Numbered from the stretch's first letter, positions 17,801-25,346 are shown. The stretch: 36,388 bases of DNA from Pseudomonadota bacterium (GCA_023412655.1 JAEYNH010000030.1:1-36388); one strand, 5' to 3'. The notes: a model not told the origin generated them from the letters alone. Numbers and translations: made by a program.

Positions 17801-18091
17801 CTGGCCTGGCCGACCGCCGAGTTCGGACCCATGGGCCTGGAGGGCGCCGTGCGCCTCGGCTACCGCAAGGAGCTGGAGGCCGAGAGCGACCCTTCGGCGC
17901 GGCAGGCGCTGTTCGAGAAGCTGGTCGGCAAGATGTACGAGAACGGCAAGGCGCTGTCGGTGGCCTCGGTGGTGGAGATCGACGCGGTGATCGACCCGCT
18001 GGAGACCCGGGCCTGGCTGGTGCGGGGGCTGAAGGCCTGCCCCGCGCCGCCCCGGCCCGCAGGCCGCAAGCGGATGGTGGACACCTGGTGA
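14819..18091 (+). CDS. Single-chain biotin-dependent acyl-CoA carboxylase (LCC-type)
   Basis: A 1090-aa protein starting at GTG 14819 with GAGGGG 2 nt upstream. It carries all activities in one chain. Biotin carboxylase (ATP-grasp) spans about 1-445, with GGGGRGM near residue 160, ECSLQRRRQK and EANARLQVEH near 281. The biotin carrier domain spans about 480-552, with the biotinylated Lys518 in EAMKMEH. A full carboxyltransferase follows at about 575-1090, with GTQGHFNHKKTDR, EGGGGRPGD, GPAMIEGGGLG and a C-terminal half rich in GG turns. Most acyl-CoA carboxylases split these between alpha and beta subunits. The single-chain order BC-BCCP-CT matches the long-chain acyl-CoA carboxylase (LCC) family of mycobacteria and some alphaproteobacteria, which accepts a broad range of acyl-CoAs. 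The substrate here is not determined. It stands alone, convergent with the VWA gene. Confidence 0.95.
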   Translation: MKKLLIANRGEIAVRIARTAAEMGIESVAVFSEDDATSLHVRRADAAVALKGAGPAAYLDIEGVVAAALASGCDAVHPGYGFLAENAAFARACEAAGLVFVGPTPATLELFGDKARARGLAQGCGVPVLAGTKGPVTLEEAEAFLATHGPVMLKALAGGGGRGMRPATSKDELAEAFERCASEAKAAFGDDRLYVERFLPRARHVEVQVAGDGAQVIHLWDRECSLQRRRQKVVEIAPADMLPRDLRERLFDHAVSLAATAGYRGLGTIEFLVAGGEAVFIEANARLQVEHTVTEEITGLDLVRLQLQIAAGRSLAELGLTQAAVPAPRGHAVQARVNLETMSPDGEARPAGGVLTAFEPPSGPGVRVDGFGYAGYATSARFDSLLAKVIVHAGEGGLERAAAKAYRALSEFRIEGSAANLGFLQNLLALPQVAAGDVHTRFIDEHMGELAQPPHAHPRLYFDVTAADPAGAVRATVEGPPGTEPLRAPLQGTVIGVQAGVGETVRRGQPLLILEAMKMEHVVAAEAAGVVRALAVRAGETVFEGDPVAFLEPTAAGDAEAEAEGDIDLDAIRPDLAEVVERHRLTLDEARPEAVARRRRTGQRTARENLADLFDPGSFSEFGAMAVAAQRRRRSLEDLRANTPADGIVTGVGAVNGQLFDEDRARCVGLAYDFTVLAGTQGHFNHKKTDRILEFAEHWKAPIVWYTEGGGGRPGDVDGGQLAASSLDTTSFTTFARLSGLAPRISINSGRCFAGNAIFFGCADITIATRYSNIGLGGPAMIEGGGLGVFTPDEIGPSDALYTAGAIDLLVADEAEATAAAKQLLGVFQGTVRAWSCADQRRLRHLIPENRVRAYDIREVIRTLADEGSWIELRGGYGRGMITGFLRIEGRPMGVIANDPRHLGGAIDSEGAEKAGRFLQLCDAFDVAVLSLCDTPGFMVGPQSELTAAVRRGSRMMVAATSISVPLFTVVLRKGYGLGAQAMAGGDFSAPAMMLAWPTAEFGPMGLEGAVRLGYRKELEAESDPSARQALFEKLVGKMYENGKALSVASVVEIDAVIDPLETRAWLVRGLKACPAPPRPAGRKRMVDTW

Positions 18092-18106
18092 GCCGAGCGC
18101 CCCGCC

Positions 18107-19456
18107 TCAGTGCGGGACGTAGCTGCGGAGCACGTCGTCGATGACCCGCTCGAGCTGTTCCAGCGTGCCGCACTGCTTGGCCACGTGGCAGAAGCGGGCG
18201 TAGCGGTCCATGACGCTGTCGCCCTGGCCCCAGTAGCTCTGCGGCTCGGGGTTCAGCCAGATCACCGCCCGGCTGCGGTCGTGGATCTGCTTCATCAGGT
18301 CGAGGCGCGGCTCGGCGTAGTTGGAGCGGCCGTCGCCCAGGATGATCACCGTCGTACGCCGGTCCAGGCTGTCGAGGTGGTTCTCGGCGAAGTCGGCCAG
18401 GGCCTGGCCGTAGTCGGTGGACTGGAAGCCGATCTCCTGCAGCACCCTGAAGATCGCCTGGTCGACGGCGTGATCGTCGAGGATGGCGCCCACGGGGATC
18501 AGCCGGCCCGAGAAGGCGTACGCGTCCAGCCGCTCGACCACCTCGTTCAGGGCGTAGAGGAAGGTCAGCAGGAACTGGGCGAAGGCGGCCACCGACTTGG
18601 AGACATCGACGATCACCACGATGGACGGGCGATCGACCTTCTTCACCTTCCAGGCGATCTCGAAGGGCACGCCGCCGTGGGCGGTGGAGCGGCGCAGGGT
18701 GTTGCGGATGTCGAGATGGCCCCGCTGGGCGGCGCGGCGGCGGCGGGCGTACTTGGTCGCCAGCCGCTTGGCCATCTTGCGCACCAGCTGCTGCATGAGG
18801 GCGTAGTCGACCGGGTCGACGCCGCCGTCGGCGTTGAGCTGCTTGCGCACCAGCCGCTCCTCGCGAAGTTCGCGGGCCGAGCCGGCGGCATAGAGGTCGT
18901 GCTGGCGCTGGACGTACTGCTGGGCCTGGCGGAACAGGTCCGAGCGGGCGGCCTCGAGGCGGTCGGCCAGGCCCTCGCCGGCGCCCTCGGGCATGCGGCG
19001 GGCCCGGGCGATGATCGCCTCGATCTCCTCCAGGCCCATCTCCTCCAGCAGCCGCCGGGTCATGCGGCTGCGCTGGGTGGTGAGGCGGATGTCGGCCACC
19101 CCGGCGGCGCGGGCGGCCTCCTCCATGGCCTGCTGGACGGCGGCGGCGTCGCCGCTGAGCACCGCCTGGGCCAGGGGGCTGTCGGCGACCTGTTCCGCCT
19201 CGGCCTCGGACAGAGGCTCGCCGGCAGGCGGCGGCTCGGCCGGGGCGCGGTCGAAGAAGGCCTCGAACGTGGCGTCGAAGCGCTCCACCTCCTCGGCCGA
19301 CTTGGCGAGGGTGGCGCACAGGGCGTCCTTGAACAGGGTGCGGTCCGTGAAGCCGGTCACCGCCACCGCGCGCGTGGCGTCGATGGCCTCGGCCGGCGAG
19401 ATCCGGACGTCGGCGGCGCGGAGGGCGCGGAAGAACTGTTCGAGGGTGTGCTGCAT
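18107..19456 (-). CDS. CoxE-like VWA domain-containing protein
   Basis: A 449-aa protein. The N-terminal 100 residues (FFRALRAADVRISPAEAIDA, FKDALCATLAKS) match CoxE-type proteins. A basic, helical middle (QQYVQRQ, YARRRRAAQRGHLDIRNTLRRS) leads to a von Willebrand A domain with a MIDAS metal motif DVSKS near 283-287 and the later GDGRSNY. CoxE of Oligotropha works with the AAA+ ATPase CoxD to mature the Mo-Cu site of CO dehydrogenase; homologues exist in many bacteria without CO dehydrogenase, where the target is unknown. It lies 5 nt after a MoxR-type ATPase, so the pair probably forms a MoxR-VWA chaperone. A 15-nt gap separates it from the convergent carboxylase. Confidence 0.93.
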   Translation of the reverse strand: MQHTLEQFFRALRAADVRISPAEAIDATRAVAVTGFTDRTLFKDALCATLAKSAEEVERFDATFEAFFDRAPAEPPPAGEPLSEAEAEQVADSPLAQAVLSGDAAAVQQAMEEAARAAGVADIRLTTQRSRMTRRLLEEMGLEEIEAIIARARRMPEGAGEGLADRLEAARSDLFRQAQQYVQRQHDLYAAGSARELREERLVRKQLNADGGVDPVDYALMQQLVRKMAKRLATKYARRRRAAQRGHLDIRNTLRRSTAHGGVPFEIAWKVKKVDRPSIVVIVDVSKSVAAFAQFLLTFLYALNEVVERLDAYAFSGRLIPVGAILDDHAVDQAIFRVLQEIGFQSTDYGQALADFAENHLDSLDRRTTVIILGDGRSNYAEPRLDLMKQIHDRSRAVIWLNPEPQSYWGQGDSVMDRYARFCHVAKQCGTLEQLERVIDDVLRSYVPH

Positions 19457-19461
19457 CGGGC

Positions 19462-20415
19462 TCAGCGCCGTTGGATCAGCTCCACGACCTGGGCTTCGAT
19501 GGCGGCGATGTCCTGCTCGAACTTGAGGATGACGTTGAGGGTGTCGCGGACCACCTCGGGATCGAGGCTGTCGGCGTTGAGCAGCACCAGGGCCCGGGCC
19601 CAGTCCACGGTCTCGGAGATCGACGGGGCCTTGCGCAGGTCGAGGGTGCGCAGGGTCTGGACGAAGGCCACCAGCTCGCGGGTGAGCTTGGCTTCGATCC
19701 CGGGCACGCGGGAGGCAACGATCTTCTCCTCGAGGGCCGCTTCCGGCAGGGGAATGTGCAGGTGCAGGCAGCGGCGCTTGAGGGCATCGCCCAGGTCGCG
19801 GACGTTGTTCGAGGTGAGGAACACCAGCGGCGGCGTCTTGGCCTTCAGCACGCCGAGCTCGGGCACCGAGACCTGATAGGCGGACAGAACCTCCAGCAGG
19901 AAGGCCTCGAAGGCCTCGTCCGACTTGTCGACCTCGTCGATGAGCAGCACGCAGCCGTCGTCCTGCTGCAGGGCCTTCATCAGCGGCCGGGGCTCAAGGA
20001 AGGGCTCGGAGAAGAACAGGTCGCCCATGCCGTGCAGCCGGTCCATGGCCGCGTCCATGGTGGGGGCGTCGGCCAGGGCCTCGCCCATGCGGTCCTTCAG
20101 GATCTGGGTGTAGAGCAGCTGCTTGCCGTACTTCCACTCGTACAGCGCCTTGGACTCGTCGAGACCCTCGTAGCACTGCATGCGGATCAGGGGCTGGCCC
20201 AGCATGACGGCGGTGGAGAGCGCCAGCTCGGTCTTGCCGACGCCGGCCGAGCCCTCGACCAGGATCGGCTTCTGCAGGTTCACGGCCATGTACAGGGCCG
20301 TGGCGATGCGCCGGGAGGCGATGTAGCCCACGCCCGCCAGGCCCTGAATGAGGGCGTCGACGGAGGCGAACGGATCGGCGCCGGAATTGGCGGCCGAAGC
20401 GGTGGAAACGGTCAA
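19462..20415 (-). CDS. MoxR/CoxD-like AAA+ ATPase
   Basis: An AAA+ ATPase of about 317 aa in the MoxR group. Walker A is VEGSAGVGKTEL, Walker B VLLIDEVDKS, sensor 1 LTSNNVRDLGDAL, followed by an arginine-rich RRCLHLHIPLP segment and a C-terminal helical lid with SETVDWARAL. MoxR ATPases remodel partner proteins, commonly to insert metal cofactors, together with VWA proteins such as the one encoded 5 nt downstream. The start is uncertain. No in-frame ATG or GTG precedes the conserved region; TTG 20415 is used here, and TTG 20481 would add 22 unconserved residues. Neither has a clear ribosome site, so a leaderless or non-canonical start is possible. Confidence 0.9.
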   Translation of the reverse strand: MTVSTASAANSGADPFASVDALIQGLAGVGYIASRRIATALYMAVNLQKPILVEGSAGVGKTELALSTAVMLGQPLIRMQCYEGLDESKALYEWKYGKQLLYTQILKDRMGEALADAPTMDAAMDRLHGMGDLFFSEPFLEPRPLMKALQQDDGCVLLIDEVDKSDEAFEAFLLEVLSAYQVSVPELGVLKAKTPPLVFLTSNNVRDLGDALKRRCLHLHIPLPEAALEEKIVASRVPGIEAKLTRELVAFVQTLRTLDLRKAPSISETVDWARALVLLNADSLDPEVVRDTLNVILKFEQDIAAIEAQVVELIQRR

Positions 20416-20485
20416 AGGAAAGGCTTTCGAAATCGCGGGAAAGAACCTGGCGATTGTGCCAAGCGCCCTCCCGCGACGCAAACGA

Positions 20486-20497
20486 CCGTTCGAACGG
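20486..20497. promoter_or_regulatory. 12-bp perfect palindrome CCGTTCGAACGG
   Basis: An exact palindrome without a loop, lying between the ALDH stop (20503) and the MoxR start region. It could be an operator for the MoxR-VWA genes. It is too loopless to be a terminator. Chance is possible in a single 12-bp case. Confidence 0.25.
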
Positions 20498-20502
20498 GGC
20501 CC

Positions 20503-22038
20503 TTAAGGCGCCGGCTTGATCTCGAAGCTGACGCCCTGGGCGAGCGGCAGGGTCTTTCCGTAGTTCAGGGTGTTGGTGGCCCGGCGCATGTAGGCCTTCC
20601 AGGAATCCGAGCCCGCTTCACGGCCGCCGCCGGTCTCCTTCTCGCCGCCGAACGCGCCGCCGATCTCGGCGCCCGAGGGGCCGATGTTGACGTTGGCGAT
20701 GCCGCAGTCCGAGCCGCGGGCGGAGATGAACAGCTCGGCCTCGCGCATGTCGTTGGTGAAGATCGAGGACGACAGGCCCTGGGGCACGTCGTTCTGCAGG
20801 GCGATGGCCTCGGCGAGGTCGCGGTACCTCATCACATAGAGGATGGGGGCGAAGGTCTCGCGCTTCACCACCTCGGCCTGGGCCGCCATCTCGACCAGGG
20901 CCGGGCGGACGTAGAAGGCCTCGCCATCGCCGACGCGGTCGCCGCCGTGGACCCTGCCGCCGGCCGAGCGGGCGTCGGCCAGGGCCTTCTGCATGGCCGC
21001 GAAGCTGGCCTCATCGATCAACGGGCCGACCAGCGTGCCCGGCTCTCGGGGGTCGCCCACCGGCACCGAGGCGTAGGCGGCCTTCAGGCTGGCGACAAAG
21101 CCGTCGTAGAGGCTCTCGTGGACGAACAGCCGCCGCAGGGTCGTGCAGCGTTGGCCGGCGGTGCCCATGGCCGCGAAAGCGACGCCGCGAAGGGCGAGGT
21201 CGAGGTCGGCCGTGGGGGCGATAATCGCCGCGTTGTTGCCGCCCAGTTCCAGGAGGGCGCGGGCGAAGCGTTGCGCCAGCCGCGGCCCGACGGCCCGACC
21301 CATGGCGGTGGAGCCGGTGGCGCTGACCAGCGGGACCTTGGGGTGGTCGACCAGGGCCTCGCCCACGTCGCGGCCGCCGATGATCACGGCCGACAGGCCT
21401 TCCGGCGCATCGCCGAACTTCTCGAGGGCGCGTTCGAACAGGGCCTGGGTGGCCAGGGCGGTCAGCGGCGTCTTCTCGGAGGGCTTCCACACGCAGGCGT
21501 CGCCGCAGACGAAGGCCAGGGCCGAGTTCCAGGACCAGACGGCCACGGGGAAGTTGAAGGCGGAGATGACGCCCACGACGCCCAGCGGGTGCCAGGTCTC
21601 CATCATCCGGTGGTCGGACCGCTCGGTGGCGATGGTGAGGCCGAAGAGCTGACGCGACAGGCCGACGGCGTAGTCGCAGATGTCGATCATCTCCTGCACC
21701 TCGCCGAGGGCCTCGGAGACGATCTTGCCGGCTTCCAGGGTGACGACCCGGGCGAGGTCGGCCTTGGCGGCGCGCAGCTCCTCGCCGAACAGGCGGACCA
21801 GCTCGCCCCGGCGCGGGGCGGGAACGTTGCGCCAGGCGAGGAAGGCCGTGTGCGCGCGCTCGATGGCGGCGTTCACCTCGGCCGACGGCGTATCGTGGAC
21901 CTGGGCCATCACCTCGCCGGTGACGGGAGAGCGGACGGGTCGGTCGCCGCCCGTCCAGAGGGCGTCGGCGACGCCGAGGCGCTTGAGGACCTCGGCGGCC
22001 TCGGTCTTGGCGGAGGCGATCTTGGCGGGAGCGTTCAT
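20503..22038 (-). CDS. amaB: ALDH7-family aldehyde dehydrogenase (alpha-aminoadipic semialdehyde / piperideine-6-carboxylate dehydrogenase)
   Basis: A 511-aa aldehyde dehydrogenase. The catalytic cysteine is Cys298 in GTAGQRCTTLRRL, the antiquitin (ALDH7) signature; the general base is Glu264 (LLELGGNN); SAFNFPVAVW and GSTAMGRAVG shape the NAD pocket. ALDH7 enzymes oxidise alpha-aminoadipic semialdehyde, in equilibrium with piperideine-6-carboxylate, to 2-aminoadipate. The gene begins 13 nt after a saccharopine/lysine dehydrogenase-like gene with an Lrp regulator divergent from it. That supports this specific substrate over a generic aldehyde. The protein lacks a signal peptide and is cytoplasmic. 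Confidence 0.93.
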   Translation of the reverse strand: MNAPAKIASAKTEAAEVLKRLGVADALWTGGDRPVRSPVTGEVMAQVHDTPSAEVNAAIERAHTAFLAWRNVPAPRRGELVRLFGEELRAAKADLARVVTLEAGKIVSEALGEVQEMIDICDYAVGLSRQLFGLTIATERSDHRMMETWHPLGVVGVISAFNFPVAVWSWNSALAFVCGDACVWKPSEKTPLTALATQALFERALEKFGDAPEGLSAVIIGGRDVGEALVDHPKVPLVSATGSTAMGRAVGPRLAQRFARALLELGGNNAAIIAPTADLDLALRGVAFAAMGTAGQRCTTLRRLFVHESLYDGFVASLKAAYASVPVGDPREPGTLVGPLIDEASFAAMQKALADARSAGGRVHGGDRVGDGEAFYVRPALVEMAAQAEVVKRETFAPILYVMRYRDLAEAIALQNDVPQGLSSSIFTNDMREAELFISARGSDCGIANVNIGPSGAEIGGAFGGEKETGGGREAGSDSWKAYMRRATNTLNYGKTLPLAQGVSFEIKPAP

Positions 22039-22051
22039 GGGTGGCCTTGGG

Positions 22052-23161
22052 CTACTCGGCGGCGGCGCGCAGGGGCGCGAGGTCTTGCGGCGCGTAATAG
22101 CGGCCGAAGCGGTTGGCGAGGAAGGCCGGAAGGGCGATGTCTTCCTGGCGGATGAAGCCCGCCTCGGGCAGCACGCCGTCCGCCAGCATGTCCAGCACTG
22201 CGCAGATGGCCCCCGCGGTGGTGATCTGGATGGCGCTCTTCGTCTCGCCGTTCACCTCCTGGGCATAGACCTTGTTGACGTAGGTCTCCTGCATCAGCTT
22301 GCCGGCCTTGAGGCCCGAAACCGTGACGAAGACGATGACCACGTCCTGCATGGTGGCCGGCACGGCGTTCTCGAGGATGTCCTTCAGCACGTCCCGGCGG
22401 TTGCGCAGGTTCAGGTCGTTGAGCAGCGCCTTCATGATCGCCGCGTGGCCCGGATAGCGGATGGTCTTGTAGTTGAGGTTGCGCACCTTGCCGTCGAGGG
22501 TGTGGCAGAGGGTGCCGAGGCCGCCCGAGGTGTTGAAGGCCTCGTAGGTGACGCCATCGAGGGAGAATTCCTCGCGCTCCTCCAGGGCCGGGGTCTCGCG
22601 CAGCCTGCCGTTCACGACCGCCTCGCACGGCTCGCAGTACTCGTTGATGACCCCGTCCGTGGACCAGGTGAGATTGTAGTTGAGGGCATTGGACGGATAG
22701 CGCGGCAGGGCGCCCACCCGCAGGCGAACGTCGTGCAGTTCGTCGAAGTGCTTGGCGAGGTCCCAGGCGGCGATGGTGATGAAGCCCGGCGCCAGGCCGC
22801 ACTGGGGGATGAAGGCCGAACGCGCGTCCCGGGCCAGGTCCCGCACCACCCGGCTGGACGCCACGTCCTCTGTCAGGTCGAGGTAGTGGGCTTCGGCGGC
22901 CTTGGCCGCCCGCGCGACGGCGGTGGTCAGGTGATAGGGCGCGCAGTTCACCACGGCGAAGCAGCCGTCGATGCGTTCGGCCACGGCGGCGGCGTCGTCG
23001 ATCGCCTGGAGCGCGGTGGTGACCCGGTGGCGGCCGGCGAGGGCCTGCAACGCCTCCGGGGACTGGTCGAGGACCAGAACCTCGTAATCGCCGGACCCGA
23101 CCAGCAGGTCGACGACGGTTGATCCGATCTTGCCCGCACCGATGACGGCGACCTGACGCAT
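22052..23161 (-). CDS. Saccharopine dehydrogenase-like / lysine 6-dehydrogenase-like oxidoreductase
   Basis: A 369-aa NAD(P)-dependent enzyme. A Rossmann fold opens the chain (VAVIGAGKIGST at 4-15), then CAPYHLTTAVARAA and YLDLTEDV, with GLAPGFITIAAW and the saccharopine dehydrogenase C-terminal domain (NYNLTWSTDGVINEY, GHAAIMKALL). The family holds saccharopine dehydrogenase (glutamate-forming) and lysine 6-dehydrogenase; both yield alpha-aminoadipic semialdehyde, and the sequence alone does not decide between them. No lysine-ketoglutarate reductase gene lies nearby, which slightly favours direct lysine 6-dehydrogenase action. GGGAGG lies 6 nt before ATG 23161. It is co-transcribed with the ALDH7 gene. 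Confidence 0.9.
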   Translation of the reverse strand: MRQVAVIGAGKIGSTVVDLLVGSGDYEVLVLDQSPEALQALAGRHRVTTALQAIDDAAAVAERIDGCFAVVNCAPYHLTTAVARAAKAAEAHYLDLTEDVASSRVVRDLARDARSAFIPQCGLAPGFITIAAWDLAKHFDELHDVRLRVGALPRYPSNALNYNLTWSTDGVINEYCEPCEAVVNGRLRETPALEEREEFSLDGVTYEAFNTSGGLGTLCHTLDGKVRNLNYKTIRYPGHAAIMKALLNDLNLRNRRDVLKDILENAVPATMQDVVIVFVTVSGLKAGKLMQETYVNKVYAQEVNGETKSAIQITTAGAICAVLDMLADGVLPEAGFIRQEDIALPAFLANRFGRYYAPQDLAPLRAAAE

Positions 23162-23183
23162 GAGATGCCTCCCTGTTCGACTC

Positions 23184-23207
23184 AGCGTCCACTCGGACAG
23201 TGACGCT
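23184..23207. promoter_or_regulatory. Candidate Lrp-type operator in the divergent lysine promoter
   Basis: AGCGTCCACT (23184-23193) faces AGTGACGCT (23199-23207), an inverted repeat with one bulged base; the outer 6-bp arms AGCGTC and GACGCT are exact. It sits between the lysine catabolic genes and the Lrp regulator, about 25-45 nt from the catabolic start, a usual place for Lrp/AsnC control. Confidence 0.5.
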
Positions 23208-23277
23208 TTCAACTGGCGGCCCGGCGTATGGAGGCGTTATCCTGGGCGTATCGCCGACCTATATGGACAAACCGACG

Positions 23278-23703
23278 ATGGACGACCTGGACGAACATCT
23301 CCTGGCCCGCCTGCGCGAGAACGCCCGCGCGCCTGTGGCCGAGCTCGCACGAGCGCTGGGCCTGTCGCGGACCACGGTGCAGAGCCGGCTGGCGCGGCTG
23401 GAGCGCAGCGGTGTCATCGCCGGCTATTCGGTGAAGCTGGCCCCTTCCTACGCCGCTGGCCGGGTCCAGGCCTTCATCATGCTCACCGTCGAGCCCAAGC
23501 AGGCGGCGGCGGTGACCGCGGCCCTGAAGCGGATGCCTGGGGTGACGCGCCTGCAGTCGGTGAGCGGTCCCTTCGACATGATCGCCACGGCCGAGGCCCC
23601 GGGCGTGGCCGAGATGGACGCCATCATCGACGAGATCGGCGCGGTGAAGGGCGTGGAGCGGACCAACACCTCGCTGGTGCTTTCAACCAAGTTCGATCGC
23701 TAG
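23278..23703 (+). CDS. Lrp/AsnC family transcriptional regulator
   Basis: A 141-aa regulator with the Lrp winged helix-turn-helix at about 3-60 (LDEHLLARLREN, VAELARALGLSRTTVQSRLARLERSGVIAGY) and the RAM effector-binding domain at about 65-140 (QAFIMLTV, MPGVTRLQSVSGPFDMI, TNTSLVLST). Members sense amino acids and usually control adjacent catabolic genes. It diverges from the ALDH7/saccharopine-dehydrogenase pair, so lysine or an intermediate is the probable ligand. ATG 23278 gives the usual short lead (MDDLDEHL); ATG 23263 is in frame and possible, and neither has a strong ribosome site. Its TAG stop overlaps the TAG stop of the convergent flavoprotein gene through a CTAG at 23700-23703. Confidence 0.93.
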   Translation: MDDLDEHLLARLRENARAPVAELARALGLSRTTVQSRLARLERSGVIAGYSVKLAPSYAAGRVQAFIMLTVEPKQAAAVTAALKRMPGVTRLQSVSGPFDMIATAEAPGVAEMDAIIDEIGAVKGVERTNTSLVLSTKFDR

Positions 23704-24608
23704 GCGAAGTTGCGGGCCAGGCTGTTGTGCACGTCGGTGGCGGCGATGGCGCCCTCGCCCTCGGCCGTGGAGATCTGGTTGAGGCCGCGGACCACGTCCC
23801 CCGCCGCATAGAGGCCCGGAACCGAGGTCTCCTGGTGGTGGCCCACCACCAGCCGGCCGCCGTCGTCCAGCCTGGCGCCGGCCTGGATGGCGAGCCGGGT
23901 GCGGGGCGTGACCCCCAGGGCCGAATAGACCACGTCGAAGCTGCACCGGCGGCCCTCGCCGATGTCGAAGGCGGTGATCTTCCGCTTCTCGATCTCCACC
24001 GCCTGGATGGCGCTGTCCATGATCTTGACCCCGGCGGCCTCGAGGTCGGACGTGAGGCCGGCGGGCAGGGGTTCGGCCCCCACGTGGATGAAGGTCACAT
24101 CGTCCGACCAGGTGCGGATGAAGATCGCCTCGCGGGCGCAATGGTCGTCGCGGCCGATGACCCCGACGCTCTGGCCGGTGACCTCATAGCCGTCGCAGAT
24201 GGGGCAGATGCGCACGAGCCCCTTCTCCACGCCACGTTCGAGGCCGGGGATGTTCGGGGCGTTGTCGACCACCCCGGTGGCGAGGATCACCTTGCGGGCG
24301 CGGAAGGTCTGGTCGGCGGTCCCTAGCTGGAAGCCGCCGTCCGACGGCGTCAGGCTCTCCACCCGGGCCTGGCGGATATCGGCGCCGTACTTCTCGGCCT
24401 GACGGCGCATGCGCGAGAGCAGGGCCTTGCCGTTCACCCCGTCGGGGAATCCCGGATGGTTGCGGGTGCGCGGGATCCAGGCCGCGCGGGCGCCGCCGGA
24501 TTCCAGCACCACGAAGCGCCGGCGGAAGCGGGCGAGGTAGATGGCGGCGGTCAAGCCCGCAGGCCCCGCGCCGATCACCACGCAGTCGAGGATGTCGTCG
24601 TCACCCAT
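23700..24608 (-). CDS. Thioredoxin reductase-like NAD(P)/FAD oxidoreductase
   Basis: A 302-aa flavoprotein. It binds FAD through GAGPAGL at 13-19 and a C-terminal GLYAAGDVV motif, and carries a redox-active CxxC (Cys135 and Cys138 in CPICDG). These are the low-molecular-weight thioredoxin reductase features. The NAD(P)-binding motif in the second half is unusual: GRDDHCAREA in place of the usual GGGxSAxEEA, so cofactor use may differ. It is not the housekeeping TrxB by this criterion. GAGGG precedes ATG 24608. It follows the ArsR-like regulator gene by 48 nt and is probably under its control. Its stop overlaps that of the Lrp gene (CTAG). Confidence 0.92.
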   Translation of the reverse strand: MGDDDILDCVVIGAGPAGLTAAIYLARFRRRFVVLESGGARAAWIPRTRNHPGFPDGVNGKALLSRMRRQAEKYGADIRQARVESLTPSDGGFQLGTADQTFRARKVILATGVVDNAPNIPGLERGVEKGLVRICPICDGYEVTGQSVGVIGRDDHCAREAIFIRTWSDDVTFIHVGAEPLPAGLTSDLEAAGVKIMDSAIQAVEIEKRKITAFDIGEGRRCSFDVVYSALGVTPRTRLAIQAGARLDDGGRLVVGHHQETSVPGLYAAGDVVRGLNQISTAEGEGAIAATDVHNSLARNFA

Positions 24609-24656
24609 GGCGCGCCCTCAACGCGTTCAGAGGCCGCAGGCTCCACCAGGGCGTGG

Positions 24657-25346
24657 TCAGCCCGGCCGAGGCAGCCTGCCGAAGGTGCGCTCGAAGGCGG
24701 TTTGGCCGTGCGGCGTGAACAGGAGCACGCGCTGGCCCGGGGGCCGGCGAAGCCAGCCCAGTTCGCACAGGCGGACCAGCAGTCCCGCGCCGAGGGCGCC
24801 CGCCAGATGGCTGCGGCGGGCGCTCCAGTCCAGGCAGGCCTTGCAGAGCGGGCGGCGGCCGCCGTCCGGCAGGGCGACCCCGAACGATCGGGCGAAGGCG
24901 CGGCCAGCGTCGGTGAGCACGAGCGAGCCCTCCGTGTCGGCGATCCGCCCCTGCGCCACCAGGCTGTCCAGCAGGGTGACGCCGGCATCACCCGCCAGGT
25001 GGTCGTAGCAGACCCGGGCCCGGCGCAGCGCGGGGTCCTTGGGGCCGGAGCGGGCGCGCTGATGGCCGGCGCGTTCGGCCACCACGATGAGCTGCTCCAG
25101 CACCTCGGCGACGTCGGCGCCGGCGAGGGCGAAGTAGCTGTGGCGGCCCTGGCGGCGGCGGACGAGCAGGCCGCCATCCTCGAGCCGCGCGAGGTGGCTG
25201 CTGGCGGTCTGGGCGGTGACGCCCGCTTCCCGGGCCAGTTCGCCCGCGGTCAGCGCCTGGCCGCTCATCAGGGCGCTCAGCATGTTGGCCCGGGCGGGGT
25301 CGCCCAGCAGGGCGGCCACACGGGCGATGTCGGGGCCGAGCTTCAT
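24657..25346 (-). CDS. ArsR-type winged-helix regulator with a Cys-containing C-terminal domain
   Basis: A 229-aa protein. Residues 1-95 form an ArsR/SmtB winged helix (IARVAALLGDPARANMLSAL, LAREAGVTAQTASSHLARLEDGGLL, QGRHSYFAL). The second half is about twice the length found in plain ArsR repressors and holds PLCKACLDWSARRSHLAG, a CxxC-D-W-x-x-R-x-x-H pattern that could bind a metal or sense thiols or oxidants. The typical alpha-3 CVC metal site of ArsR is absent. It is upstream of, and same-strand with, a thioredoxin reductase-like gene and divergent from the NIPSNAP/ABM genes, so it probably represses both sides. The start is ATG 25346. Confidence 0.9.
   Translation of the reverse strand: MKLGPDIARVAALLGDPARANMLSALMSGQALTAGELAREAGVTAQTASSHLARLEDGGLLVRRRQGRHSYFALAGADVAEVLEQLIVVAERAGHQRARSGPKDPALRRARVCYDHLAGDAGVTLLDSLVAQGRIADTEGSLVLTDAGRAFARSFGVALPDGGRRPLCKACLDWSARRSHLAGALGAGLLVRLCELGWLRRPPGQRVLLFTPHGQTAFERTFGRLPRPG

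Noticed and set aside
14819..18091. Frameshift or artificial fusion of separate carboxylase subunit genes
   Set aside because: The frame is continuous with a proper linker and all domain motifs intact, and natural single-chain LCC enzymes are known.
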